Origin: Arcobacteraceae bacterium | GTDB lineage: Bacteria > Campylobacterota > Campylobacteria > Campylobacterales > Arcobacteraceae | DNA: 64,000 bases | Direction of reading: 5' to 3' | Assembly: GCA_023138835.1 (NCBI GenBank) | Contig: JAGLOP010000001.1 | Location: 124,001 to 188,000, forward strand | Part shown: positions 18,008 through 26,814 of the stretch, piece after piece | Layout: each line of letters starts with the position of its first letter | How positions within the stretch are numbered: the first letter of the stretch is position 1 | The notes under the pieces: generated by a model | Seen by the model: the letters and a program-made list of their open reading frames with translations, nothing else | What the model was told of the DNA's origin: nothing | Databases searched by the model: none | Program-made: the position numbers and the translations under genes

Positions 18008-19075
18008 TTAATTTTTAGCGATACAATTTAAATCATTATAAGCTGTTTTAACTCGATTTGCTAAAGTCACCTGCCCTGCTCTTAACCATTTTCTTGGATC
18101 ATAATAACCTTTATTTGGTTTATCTTCACCTTGGGGATTTCCAATTTGCCCTTGCAGATAATCATGATTTTTACTAACGAATTCTCTTACACCGTCCCAA
18201 AATGCCCATTGAGTATCTGTATCAATATTCATTTTTATCACACCATACGATATAGCCTCTGCAATCTCTTCTTTCGTACTTCCGCTGCCGCCATGAAATA
18301 CAAAATCAACCGGCTTGTCATCAGTGTTATATTTCTCTTGAATAAATTTTTGTGAATTATCTAAAATCTTTGGAGTTAATACAACATTTCCAGGCTTATA
18401 CACACCATGAACATTTCCAAAACTGGCAGCTATTGTAAAGTTCGGGCTAACCTCTTTTAATCTTTCATAAGCTGTTGCCACTTCTTCAGGTTGAGTATAA
18501 AGCAAAGCGTTGTCTATTTGAGTATTATCAACACCATCTTCTTCTCCGCCCGTGATACCCAACTCTATTTCAATCATCATATCAACTTTTGACATCACTT
18601 CAAAATATTTCACACAAGTAGTAAGATTATCTTCTAAACTCTCTTCACTTAAATCTAACATATGAGAACTAAATAACGGTCGTCCCGTATGTTCATAATG
18701 TTTAATACCAGCTTCTAGTAAAGCATCTATCCATGGAAGAAGTTTTCTAGCAGCATGATCTGTATGAAGCACTACAGGAACTCCATAAGCCACTGCCATT
18801 GTATGAATATGCATAGCACCGCTCACCGCACCTAAAATAGAAGCATTGGAAGCGGGACAACCTTTTCCTGCATAAAATTGAGCGCCACCATTACTAAATT
18901 GTAAAATAATAGGTGAACCAATTTGGGCTGCTGCCTCTAAAACACCATTTATAGACTCTGTATTTACTATATTAACTGCAGGAATTGCAAAATTATTTTC
19001 CTTTGCAAAGCCAAATAACTTTTTAGTTTCACTTCCTGTTAAAACACCCGGCTTTACAATATCCAACGCACCCAT
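18008..19075 (-). CDS. fba: Class II fructose-bisphosphate aldolase
   Basis: Zinc-dependent aldolase of glycolysis and gluconeogenesis. The 355-residue protein is of the longer class IIA type. Zinc and catalytic segments seen are VVLHTDHAAR near 100-109, EIELGITGGEEDGVD, FGNVHGVYKPGN and FVFHGGSGSTKEEI. It is 10 nt after the PEB4-like gene; the same pair is adjacent in C. jejuni. In an autotroph it would serve gluconeogenesis. Confidence 0.97.
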   Translation of the reverse strand: MGALDIVKPGVLTGSETKKLFGFAKENNFAIPAVNIVNTESINGVLEAAAQIGSPIILQFSNGGAQFYAGKGCPASNASILGAVSGAMHIHTMAVAYGVPVVLHTDHAARKLLPWIDALLEAGIKHYEHTGRPLFSSHMLDLSEESLEDNLTTCVKYFEVMSKVDMMIEIELGITGGEEDGVDNTQIDNALLYTQPEEVATAYERLKEVSPNFTIAASFGNVHGVYKPGNVVLTPKILDNSQKFIQEKYNTDDKPVDFVFHGGSGSTKEEIAEAISYGVIKMNIDTDTQWAFWDGVREFVSKNHDYLQGQIGNPQGEDKPNKGYYDPRKWLRAGQVTLANRVKTAYNDLNCIAKN

Positions 19076-19085
19076 ACTTACTTCC

Positions 19086-19901
19086 TTATTTATATACTAT
19101 TTTAGCTTTTTTCTTTAAACCATCTACTATAGATTGAATTTCTGCTATAAATTTTTCTCTTCCTAGTTTTTGACTGATTTGAAGTTGAGCATTCTCAAAT
19201 GTAGCAGTTGTTGCTTTCTTTTTATCTTCTAAATAAATGATGTGATAACCAAACTGTGTTTTTACAGGAGTTAAAGAAGCTGTTCCTACTTTTAACTCAC
19301 TCGCTGCTTTACTAAATTCAGGTACCATTTTTTCTAAAGGAAACCAACCCAAATCTCCACCGTTTGCACCTGACGGTCCTGTTGATTTTTCTTTTGCAAG
19401 GCTGATAAATTTTGATTTAAGATTTTTACTGCTTTTTAACACTTTAATTAAATCTTTTGCTGTTTTTTCATCTGCCACTAAAATATGTCTGGCTTTTAAT
19501 TGTTCACCTACTTTAAAAAGTTTTTTATTTTTGTCATAAAAACTTTTTAATTCTTTTTGAGATATTTTAATTTCTTTACTTAATTGCTGCATCCAAACCT
19601 GTAATGCTAAATCCTGCTTCAAACTTTCCAAAGTTTCTTTATACATTTTATCATTTACAACATCTGTTTTCATTGCCTTTTGAGATAAAAGCTTTTGTTC
19701 TATAATTCTATCTAAAATGTTTTTTTGTGTATCTTTTGGAAGAGAATCAAATTTAACTTTTGGGTCTTTCAATGCTATAGCAATACTTTGACTTGTAATC
19801 TTATCCCCATTCACTGTTGCATATACCTTATTTTCAACTGCCACTGCACTATTAGCTACTGCTAAACTAAGTACCATACTTAATATTGTTTTTTTAATCA
19901 T
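19086..19901 (-). CDS. PEB4/SurA-like periplasmic peptidyl-prolyl isomerase
   Basis: Periplasmic chaperone and PPIase of the parvulin type, assisting outer-membrane protein folding (PEB4, also called Cbf2, in C. jejuni). A Sec signal (about 1-21, ending ANSAVA) is followed by an N-terminal SurA-like helical domain and a parvulin domain (about 133-230) with ARHILV, GANGGDLGWF and GYHIIYLEDKK. Length 271 matches PEB4 (273). fba follows after 10 nt. The promoter carries the TATAAT at 19928-19933 and the 23-bp tandem repeat described separately. Confidence 0.93.
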   Translation of the reverse strand: MIKKTILSMVLSLAVANSAVAVENKVYATVNGDKITSQSIAIALKDPKVKFDSLPKDTQKNILDRIIEQKLLSQKAMKTDVVNDKMYKETLESLKQDLALQVWMQQLSKEIKISQKELKSFYDKNKKLFKVGEQLKARHILVADEKTAKDLIKVLKSSKNLKSKFISLAKEKSTGPSGANGGDLGWFPLEKMVPEFSKAASELKVGTASLTPVKTQFGYHIIYLEDKKKATTATFENAQLQISQKLGREKFIAEIQSIVDGLKKKAKIVYK

Positions 19902-19927
19902 TTTTTTTCCTCTTAAAATTTTAGGTA

Positions 19928-19933
19928 TTATAT
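19928..19933 (-). promoter_or_regulatory. -10 element of the peb4-fba promoter
   Basis: TATAAT on the minus strand, about 27 nt before the start codon at 19901. The 23-bp tandem repeat begins one base upstream of it and covers the place where a -35 would lie. Confidence 0.6.
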
Positions 19934-19934
19934 C

Positions 19935-19980
19935 AAAACGAGTTTATGAGTTTCCTGAAAACGAGTTTATGAGTTTCCTG
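19935..19980. repeat. Perfect 23-bp tandem repeat, two copies
   Basis: Copies at 19935-19957 and 19958-19980 are identical; the unit begins AAAACGAGTTTATG and ends AGTTTCCTG. The 23-bp period is about two turns of the helix. It directly abuts the -10 of the peb4 promoter, so an operator role is plausible. An alternative is a recent slippage duplication. Confidence 0.9.
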
Positions 19981-20064
19981 AAAAAATATATAGATATTTC
20001 TTTGGTAAAAATATGAATTTCGAAATTTAGCTTAAAAACTCTTTAAATTTCTCTATTTTTATGA

Positions 20065-20113
20065 TATAATCCCGCTTCAGAAAACTAAAAGTTAACTTAA
20101 CTTTAAGGTTAAA
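20065..20113 (+). promoter_or_regulatory. Promoter and possible operator of the HsrA-like gene
   Basis: TATAAT at 20065-20070 fits a -10 about 60 nt before the gene. Between it and the SD (AGAGAGG) is a TTAA-rich stretch at 20091-20113 in which TTAACTTTAAGGTTAA is close to a palindrome. A site this near the start would suit autoregulation by the encoded regulator, but this is inference. Confidence 0.45.
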
Positions 20114-20130
20114 AGAGAGGAAAATAAAAT

Positions 20131-20817
20131 ATGAGAATATTAATAGTAGAAGATGAAAGTACTTTAAACAGAACTCTTCAAGAGGGTTTACAAGATTGTG
20201 GATATCAAGTAGATATTGCAGAAAATTTTAAAGATGCTGAATATTTTATAGATATCAGAAATTATGATTTAGTTTTAACAGATTGGATGTTACCGGATGG
20301 TGATGGACTAGAATTAACAAAAATAATTAAAAATAGAAGCGGTAGAACTTCAGTAGTTATTGTAAGTGCAAGAGATGACAAAGAGAGTGAAATTAAAGCT
20401 CTTGGATGTGGTGCTGATGATTATATTAAAAAACCGTTTGACTTTGATATTTTACTTGCAAGAATTGAATGTAGATTAAGATTCGGTGGAACAAATGTAA
20501 TTGAAATTGAAAACTTGACAATTAACCCAGATGAAGAAAAAATTATTTATGACGGAAATGAAATAGAACTTAAAGGTAAACCTTTTGAAGTTTTAACACA
20601 CCTTGCTCGTCATAGAGACCAAATTGTTTCAAAAGAACAATTACTTGATGCTATTTGGGAAGAACCGGAATTAGTAACACCAAATGTTATCGAAGTTGCG
20701 ATTAATCAAATTAGACAAAAAATGGATAAACCATTAAATATAGCAACTATTGAAACAATTAGAAGAAGAGGTTACAGATTTTGTTATCCTCCAAAAGAAG
20801 ATGCAACTACAGAATAA
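20131..20817 (+). CDS. HsrA/CosR-like response regulator with intact receiver
   Basis: OmpR-family regulator of 228 residues. The winged-helix half (from about 118) contains long segments I recall as nearly invariant in H. pylori HsrA (HP1043) and C. jejuni CosR, such as KGKPFEVLTHLARHRDQIV, SKEQLLDAIWEEPE and NVIEVAINQIRQKMDKP. In those orphan regulators the receiver lacks the phospho-Asp. Here the receiver is complete: acidic pair E7/D8, D51 in LTDWMLPDGDG, S79 and K101. A kinase gene follows after 10 nt. In the relatives it is essential and linked to oxidative-stress and redox genes. ATG start, SD AGAGAGG. Confidence 0.92.
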   Translation: MRILIVEDESTLNRTLQEGLQDCGYQVDIAENFKDAEYFIDIRNYDLVLTDWMLPDGDGLELTKIIKNRSGRTSVVIVSARDDKESEIKALGCGADDYIKKPFDFDILLARIECRLRFGGTNVIEIENLTINPDEEKIIYDGNEIELKGKPFEVLTHLARHRDQIVSKEQLLDAIWEEPELVTPNVIEVAINQIRQKMDKPLNIATIETIRRRGYRFCYPPKEDATTE

Positions 20818-20827
20818 GGTTTAATCT

Positions 20828-22120
20828 TTGAATACAAAAAGCATATATAAGCAGTTTTATCAAAAGCTTATATTTGCTACATCTGCTTTAGTAATTGTTT
20901 TATCATTTATCTTTTATGGTTTTACCAAAGCTACAATTTATGAAGATATCTCCAACGACTTACTAAAAGATGCCAGACTAATTTATAAACTTAGTACAAA
21001 TTATTCTCAAAATCAAGATATACCATTACAAGTTTTAACAACTAATGATGTAACAATAGATTTGGTTACCGTACAACATCTTGATCAAATGGCATATAGA
21101 AAATACCGCATAGAAAAAAATCACTTTATAGAATTGTTATATCCATTTGATAAAGATCAAGATATATTTATTAAAATTACAAAAAATATAAACAGCTCTC
21201 ACAAGATGTTGAATAAAATATTTAACAATGTGCTATTCTTAGGACTCGGCGGTTTGATTATGATTATTTTATATGCTTTTGCAGTATCAAAAACACTTCT
21301 TTCCCCTATTCTAAATATCACTAAAAAACTATCTAATATGGATGAGAATTCACTTACAAAAATAGATACAACAAAGCTCCCTATAGAGTTCAATCCTTTG
21401 GCAAATTCTATAAATACTCTTACTACTAGAATAGAAAATTATATAAAATATCAAAAAGAACTTTTTATAGGTACTGCTCATGAACTTAAAACTCCACTTG
21501 CAGTTATGAAATTAAAAAGTGAAGTTACACTTAGAAGAAAAAGAGAACCTGAAAAATATGAAGAGGTTTTAAAAGTTCATATTAAAGAAATAGATAAAAT
21601 GGATAAAATGATTAGTTCTATTTTAGATATGGGACGGCAAGAGGGTGCTCAATTTGAAAAGCCGATGGAAGTTGATATTATTGACTTTTTAACGGTTAAA
21701 ACTGACGATTATAAACTACTTGCAAATAAGAAATATGTAAATTTAATATTTGAGACAACTATAGATAAATTTATTACCATTATTCAACCTAATCTTTTAA
21801 ACCAGATTATTCAAAATTTTGTTCAAAATGCTATTAAATTTACACCGGAAAATAATAAGATTATCATTAGAGCTGTTAATGATAATCATTCAATAAAAAT
21901 TGAAGTTTTAGATGAAGGTATTGGAATTGATGAAAATATTGACCTGTTTGCACCATTTCAAAGACAGGGTAAAGAAAGTGGTGCCGGACTTGGTCTATTT
22001 TTAGCTCAAAGTGCCGCAGATACTTTAGGTGCAACAATTTCACTGCAAAATAGACAAGATGGAGTTAAAGGTACTATCGCAACTTTATATTTAGATAGTA
22101 ATCCAACTTGCCAAATTTAA
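20828..22120 (+). CDS. Sensor histidine kinase paired with the HsrA-like regulator
   Basis: Membrane kinase of 430 residues: segment 14-34 crosses the membrane, 35-132 is a short periplasmic sensor, 133-156 is the second membrane segment, then a HAMP-like linker (157-205). The H box is AHELKTPLAV with H218; N, G1 (DEGIGID) and G2 (GAGLGLFLAQ) boxes follow. The periplasmic part resembles no sensor domain I know. TTG start at 20828, 10 nt after the regulator. Its last 4 nt overlap the convergent gene at 22117. Confidence 0.92.
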   Translation: MNTKSIYKQFYQKLIFATSALVIVLSFIFYGFTKATIYEDISNDLLKDARLIYKLSTNYSQNQDIPLQVLTTNDVTIDLVTVQHLDQMAYRKYRIEKNHFIELLYPFDKDQDIFIKITKNINSSHKMLNKIFNNVLFLGLGGLIMIILYAFAVSKTLLSPILNITKKLSNMDENSLTKIDTTKLPIEFNPLANSINTLTTRIENYIKYQKELFIGTAHELKTPLAVMKLKSEVTLRRKREPEKYEEVLKVHIKEIDKMDKMISSILDMGRQEGAQFEKPMEVDIIDFLTVKTDDYKLLANKKYVNLIFETTIDKFITIIQPNLLNQIIQNFVQNAIKFTPENNKIIIRAVNDNHSIKIEVLDEGIGIDENIDLFAPFQRQGKESGAGLGLFLAQSAADTLGATISLQNRQDGVKGTIATLYLDSNPTCQI

Positions 22121-22545
22121 AATAGTTGGTTATGCTCTATTTTTGTACAATGGTTTTGAACCACTTTCATACCATGCTGTTGTGCTTTGGAAGCTGCGGC
22201 ATTATTTACAAGTCCTAACTGTGTCCATATACATTTAATACCATCTTTAGCGATTGCTTCATCAATTACACTGGCTATTACAGCAGGTTTTCTAAAAATA
22301 TCCACCATATCTACTTGATGAGGAATATCCGTTAAACTTCTATAAACTTTTTGACCTAATATCTCATTCTCTTTTGGATATACAGGATACACGGTAAATC
22401 CATGATCAATTAAATATTTTGCTACTTTATTACTAGCTTTCGTTTCATCAGGACTGCAGCCTATAAGTGCAATTGCCTTAGTCTGCTCAAAGATTGCTTT
22501 AATCTCTTCTTTATTTGAATTAACCAACGGAAATTCACATTCCAT
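22117..22545 (-). CDS. CoA-binding domain protein (YccU type)
   Basis: Small Rossmann-fold protein (142 residues) of the CoA_binding_2 family. The N-terminal TKAIALIGCSPDETKASNKVAKYL carries the nucleotide loop, followed by YPVYPKENEILGQKVYRSL, IWTQLGLVNNAA and a late NHCTKIEH. Members bind CoA, and some respond to CoA-disulfide or redox state, but the cellular role is not settled. It ends within the last bases of the convergent kinase gene. ATG start. It is monocistronic or trails pheA across a 117-nt gap. Confidence 0.85.
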   Translation of the reverse strand: MECEFPLVNSNKEEIKAIFEQTKAIALIGCSPDETKASNKVAKYLIDHGFTVYPVYPKENEILGQKVYRSLTDIPHQVDMVDIFRKPAVIASVIDEAIAKDGIKCIWTQLGLVNNAAASKAQQHGMKVVQNHCTKIEHNQLF

Positions 22546-22662
22546 ATTTACCCTTTTACTTTATTCCTAAATATTTTACAATAACCATCTTGTAAACTAC
22601 TTGAAGGATTTATTATATTTATTTAATAAGTAAGTATACTGTTCATTGATTTTAGATTTTTG

Positions 22663-23526
22663 TTACTCAATAGCAAAAGTTTTCATTTTATCTCGATAAG
22701 GATCTCTTTTGTAAACACCTAAAATTTTAACTTCATTTGCAAAAAATCTTAATTCTTCTAAAGCAAGCTGTAGATATTTTTCATCTGTATGACCATCTAT
22801 ATCGACATGAAATTGACTGGCATCCATACTTCCAGTCATTGAATAACTTTCTAATTTAATAAGATTTATTCCATTTGTTGCAAAACCACCCAAAGCCTTA
22901 TATAAAGCAGAAGGTATATTTCTTACACTAAAAACTAAAGAGGTAACATAAGATTTATTTTTTTCATATGCGGGGATAATACTTTCTTTTGAAAGAATTA
23001 AAAATCTTGTAGTATTACCGTGATAATCCCCAAAATCATCATCTAATATTTGTAAATCATAAAGCTTGGCAGCTAAACTAGACGCAACAGCAGCATGTTT
23101 TTTGTCATTAAGTTCTTTTAGCTCTTGAGCCGCACCTGCTGTATCAAACTTTGCAATCATTTCAAATTTGTGTTTATTTAGTTTTATATGACATTGTGCA
23201 AGAGCCTGTGGATGAGATGAAACACATTTTATATCTTCAAGATTTGCGCCTTTTAAAGCCAATAAACAATGATTAACAGCCTCAAAATGTTCATCTAAAA
23301 TATGTAATGACATTTTTGGAATCAACCTATATATCTCTTCCACTCTCCCCGCAGTTGAGTTTTCAATAGGTATCATCGCCAAATTGGCCTTTCCACTTTC
23401 AACTAAATGCATAGCATCTTGAAAAGTTTCACATGCAATTGCCAAAGAATCTGGAAATACATTTTTATATGCAAGATGTGAATAAGCACCTTGAATACCT
23501 TGATAAGCAATAATTTTATCTTTCAT
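22663..23526 (-). CDS. pheA: Prephenate dehydratase (monofunctional)
   Basis: Makes phenylpyruvate for phenylalanine synthesis. The 287 residues begin with the PDT pattern IAYQGIQGAYSHLA and include PIENSTAGRVEE and GNTTRFLIL, where the catalytic Thr lies. A C-terminal ACT domain (about 190-275) should bind Phe; its usual ESRP motif reads ESYS, a variant I recall from other bacteria. There is no chorismate mutase domain, whereas C. jejuni PheA is fused to one, so a separate mutase must exist elsewhere. It is 34 nt downstream of the DHH gene. Confidence 0.93.
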   Translation of the reverse strand: MKDKIIAYQGIQGAYSHLAYKNVFPDSLAIACETFQDAMHLVESGKANLAMIPIENSTAGRVEEIYRLIPKMSLHILDEHFEAVNHCLLALKGANLEDIKCVSSHPQALAQCHIKLNKHKFEMIAKFDTAGAAQELKELNDKKHAAVASSLAAKLYDLQILDDDFGDYHGNTTRFLILSKESIIPAYEKNKSYVTSLVFSVRNIPSALYKALGGFATNGINLIKLESYSMTGSMDASQFHVDIDGHTDEKYLQLALEELRFFANEVKILGVYKRDPYRDKMKTFAIE

Positions 23527-23560
23527 TTTTAAACCTATTTATATTTACAATTGATTTAAA

Positions 23561-24604
23561 TTATACTGTTTCCAGCTTATTTTCCACATACTGTTTAACA
23601 TCACTGTATTTTATCGTCTCTTTCCAATCGTCAAAAGCCATACCTGAAGCATTTGGATGACCTCCGCCATTTGCTAATTTTCCGGCAAGTTGGGCAACAT
23701 CAAGTTTTCCGTTTGCTCTCATACTTGCTTTTCCTCTGCGACTTACATCCATAAAAAAATCATAATCATCATTAGCATTTAAAAATGTATTTGCAGGGAT
23801 TGAGATACCGCCTAAAGTAAAAGTTAAAAGTCCTTTATACTCTTTATAATAAATTGTTAACTCATCTTTTTTATCATCTAACATTTTTACTAAATATCTT
23901 GAACTTAGATTGTCCATAGTATCATCGCTAAATTCTTGTTTTAAATAATCTTTTTTTAGATGATAAATCTGTTCATCTAATTTAATATTTCCATTTTCAC
24001 TATTTACATAATTTAATGACTTTGTTAATAAAGCCAATCTATAGTCTCTATTTTGATCTGCAAACAGAGTATTATTTATCTCTTGTGCACGAGCTATCAT
24101 AGTCATACAAACTTTTCCAAATTCAAAATATTGACTATCTTCCAGCCAAATATCAACAGCATTTATAGATTCTATCAATATATCAAAATCAGCTTCACAA
24201 AGCCCATCAAACTGCTCATAATTTTCTTTAAAATATTCATAAGTTATTTTTGTAGCACTACGCGTGGTATCTAAATAATACCAATCATACTTATTGGCAC
24301 TTTTAGCACCTGTACCGTGATGGTCTAGAAGTTGTAATTTTATATCAAAACCATTATCATTTAATCTGTTTATCTGCCTATTTAAATTCTTAGCCTCATC
24401 AGAATTTAAATTTAAATCAGTAATAATAAAAAGTATCTCTTTATCTTCAGATTTTTCTATTAATTCAATAATTATTTCTAAATTAGATTTAACCTCAAGT
24501 CCATAGTTTGCATTAAAAAATTGTCCGTTAGGAAATATTTTTTGCGAAATCAACTGACAACCATATCCGTCTAAATCAGTATGTGACAAATGAAAAAACT
24601 GCAT
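23561..24604 (-). CDS. DHH family phosphoesterase
   Basis: Second DHH-superfamily protein of the window, 347 residues. Motif HTDLDGYGC is at about 8-16 and the DHH motif at LLDHHGTG near 95-102; the C-terminus has ANGGGHPNASG, the DHHA1 signature. It is more divergent than the NrnA-like protein at 10578, and this long form, with an acidic middle, is common in Campylobacterota without a fixed function. Its ATG overlaps the Rrf2 stop by one base (TAATG), so expression is coupled to that regulator gene. Substrate unknown. Confidence 0.85.
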   Translation of the reverse strand: MQFFHLSHTDLDGYGCQLISQKIFPNGQFFNANYGLEVKSNLEIIIELIEKSEDKEILFIITDLNLNSDEAKNLNRQINRLNDNGFDIKLQLLDHHGTGAKSANKYDWYYLDTTRSATKITYEYFKENYEQFDGLCEADFDILIESINAVDIWLEDSQYFEFGKVCMTMIARAQEINNTLFADQNRDYRLALLTKSLNYVNSENGNIKLDEQIYHLKKDYLKQEFSDDTMDNLSSRYLVKMLDDKKDELTIYYKEYKGLLTFTLGGISIPANTFLNANDDYDFFMDVSRRGKASMRANGKLDVAQLAGKLANGGGHPNASGMAFDDWKETIKYSDVKQYVENKLETV

Positions 24605-25002
24605 TACATAATATCCTTAAGAGTTAAATCTTTTAAAAAGTCATTTATTTTAAATTGTAAATTAGTCAAAACAGGAAACAATGTACAACTTCCAGACACA
24701 CTGGCACTGCAAAGCTGTCCATCCGTAGAACATTCAAACACTGACGGTAGTCTGTCTTCTGAGATTGTAATAAGTTCTAATATCGTTAAATTACCAGGTT
24801 CCTTATTTAATAAAAAACCACCGTTTATACCTTTGTAAGATTGTAAAATATTATATTTTGCAAGTTTTTGTAATATTTTTGCTAAAAATGATTTTGATAT
24901 ATTTAGTTGAGCTGACAATGAATCGGCATTTTGCGGTGTATCACTTTTTGCAATTAATACCAATGCCAGCATTGCGTATTCACTTTTTTTTGTAAGAAGC
25001 AT
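24604..25002 (-). CDS. Rrf2 family transcriptional regulator
   Basis: Winged-helix regulator of 132 residues. It begins MLLTKKSEYAMLALV, the standard Rrf2 start, and has the wing SYKGINGGFLL. Three cysteines, C91, C98 and C106, match the spacing that holds an Fe-S cluster in IscR and similar sensors. It therefore probably reports iron-sulfur status or oxidants. It is the first gene of the Rrf2-DHH pair; the AT-rich gap upstream contains TATA-like promoter elements. Targets unknown; the partner DHH gene is a fair candidate for autoregulation only. Confidence 0.9.
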   Translation of the reverse strand: MLLTKKSEYAMLALVLIAKSDTPQNADSLSAQLNISKSFLAKILQKLAKYNILQSYKGINGGFLLNKEPGNLTILELITISEDRLPSVFECSTDGQLCSASVSGSCTLFPVLTNLQFKINDFLKDLTLKDIM

Positions 25003-25090
25003 TCTTTCCCTCTATTTTAATTATATATTTTGATTTTATATTATATATTAAATGAGATTATAACAAGTTTGAGTATTAATTTTGATTTTT

Positions 25091-25123
25091 AAAAAAGTAG
25101 TTAGAAAATCTAACTACTTTTTT
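25091..25123 (-). terminator. Terminator of the RND efflux operon
   Basis: Perfect 15-bp stem: AAAAAAGTAGTTAGA (25091-25105) with TCTAACTACTTTTTT (25109-25123) and a 3-nt loop, located 3 nt beyond the stop of the last efflux gene. The U-run is present on the minus strand. Confidence 0.85.
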
Positions 25124-25125
25124 AA

Positions 25126-26814
25126 TTAGATAGCTTTAGTATTATCCATCAATACAGGTATAAAAATAAGTGAAACAATTACAGCAGCTACTGTTCCAGA
25201 AATCAAAGCAACGCCTAATCCACCAAATACAGGGTCTGAAGCTAATAGGGCAGATCCAAGTATAATAGCAATAGCAGTAAGCATAATTGGTTTTGCTCTT
25301 GTGTTACTGGCAATTGCAATAGCTCTTCTTTTTTCTATTTGCTTATCTTTTATTAAACCTTTTGCAAAATCTATAAGCAACAATGAGTTTCTTGAACTAA
25401 TCCCCATAAGTGCAATAAATCCAATCAGTGAAGTTGCTGTTAGAAAGAATGTTTCAACTGTAACCATATCAGCAACCCAATGCCCAACAATCACTCCAAT
25501 AATAGATAAAAAGCTTCCACCTAAAATAATCCCGCTAATAGCAAATGATTTGTAATAAACAACAAGTAATAAAAAGATTAAAATAAGTGCAGCTATAAAA
25601 GCAGCTCCTAAATCTCTAAAAGTATCAAGTGTTACTTTCATCTCTCCATCCCATCTTAAAAGATAAGTTTCTCCGGTTATTTTATCTTTTAAATTCAAAT
25701 CAAACATATAAGTTGTGATACCGTCTATTTTACTAACTTCATATCTTTGTGAGAAATATTCCATCATCTCTTCTCTGGCTTTTAGTAAAGGATATACTTG
25801 ACTTACCATATCTGTTTCTGCCAACACATTTACCATTGTTTTTAGATCTTTATGAAAAATTGTAGGATTTGAATTTGTTTGTTTAATCTCAACAATTTCA
25901 GTTAAAGGTACCATCATACCTTTTTTATTCATCAAACTTAAAGAACTTAATTTACTTTGTAAAGTTTCTTTTGTACTGTCATCTAATGTTTGACTATCTT
26001 CGCTAAGTACTACAAAAATAGAAACTTGATCATTTAGATTTATAGTATTTTTAGTTGCAACTCCCATACCTTCAAATGCAAGATATAAAATCTTATTTAC
26101 TTGGTCAACACTTAATCCGCTACGGCTGATTTTATCTTTGATTGGAATTAGTTCATATTTTTTATAAACCTCATCACTCATAACATCAACATCAACCAAA
26201 CCATCTGTTTTGGCTAAAATTGAAGCAACTTCTTTACTTAAAGATATTACTTTTGCATTGTTTTTTCCATAAACTTCTACAACAACAGATGCCAAAGTGG
26301 GTGGCCCTGCTGGCATCTCTATCATTTTAATATTTGTTCCTGTTACCAATGGACTACATTTTTTTTGTAAAATTGGTCGTAATCTCTGTACCATATTAAA
26401 AGATTTTTCTTCTCTCGTATGTTTATCTGTAAGATTTACAACCATTTCAGCATATTGCTGTCCCATTTTCATACCACTGCCTTTTACAAGTCCGGCATAA
26501 TCAAGTGGAGCACCCTGCCCTAAAAAGTTTTCTATATTTACTACAGCTTCCTCTTTTTGTAAGATATTAGAAACACATGAACTTACCTCTTTTGTTTGTT
26601 CTATTGAACTGCCTGAGGGTGTATCTATATATACCGTAAATGTATTGGTACTTTTCCCCGGTAACATTTTTGCCAATACCAGTTTAGTAGGAAACATCAT
26701 AATAGAGCCTATTAGTGAAGCAAATACAATTAAAACTACAAGTATTTTTTTAGCAGGTGAATTTAAAATATTGAATATAAATGTTTCAAATTTTGCTGTA
26801 TGATTATGACTCAT
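25126..26814 (-). CDS. RND efflux permease, C-terminal half (split gene)
   Basis: Corresponds to the second half of an AcrB/CzcA-type permease: membrane helix 7 (about 20-42), the second porter domain, and helices 8-12 (about 395-555) with MGISSRNSLLLIDFAKG and ASNTRAKPIMLT. 562 residues. The first half is the separate ORF 26804-28390, overlapping by 11 nt in another frame. The start ATG overlaps the upstream reading frame, so re-initiation could make two chains. Deleting one A of the A5 run at the junction would fuse them into about 1088 residues, a normal permease length. Confidence 0.88.
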   Translation of the reverse strand: MSHNHTAKFETFIFNILNSPAKKILVVLIVFASLIGSIMMFPTKLVLAKMLPGKSTNTFTVYIDTPSGSSIEQTKEVSSCVSNILQKEEAVVNIENFLGQGAPLDYAGLVKGSGMKMGQQYAEMVVNLTDKHTREEKSFNMVQRLRPILQKKCSPLVTGTNIKMIEMPAGPPTLASVVVEVYGKNNAKVISLSKEVASILAKTDGLVDVDVMSDEVYKKYELIPIKDKISRSGLSVDQVNKILYLAFEGMGVATKNTINLNDQVSIFVVLSEDSQTLDDSTKETLQSKLSSLSLMNKKGMMVPLTEIVEIKQTNSNPTIFHKDLKTMVNVLAETDMVSQVYPLLKAREEMMEYFSQRYEVSKIDGITTYMFDLNLKDKITGETYLLRWDGEMKVTLDTFRDLGAAFIAALILIFLLLVVYYKSFAISGIILGGSFLSIIGVIVGHWVADMVTVETFFLTATSLIGFIALMGISSRNSLLLIDFAKGLIKDKQIEKRRAIAIASNTRAKPIMLTAIAIILGSALLASDPVFGGLGVALISGTVAAVIVSLIFIPVLMDNTKAI

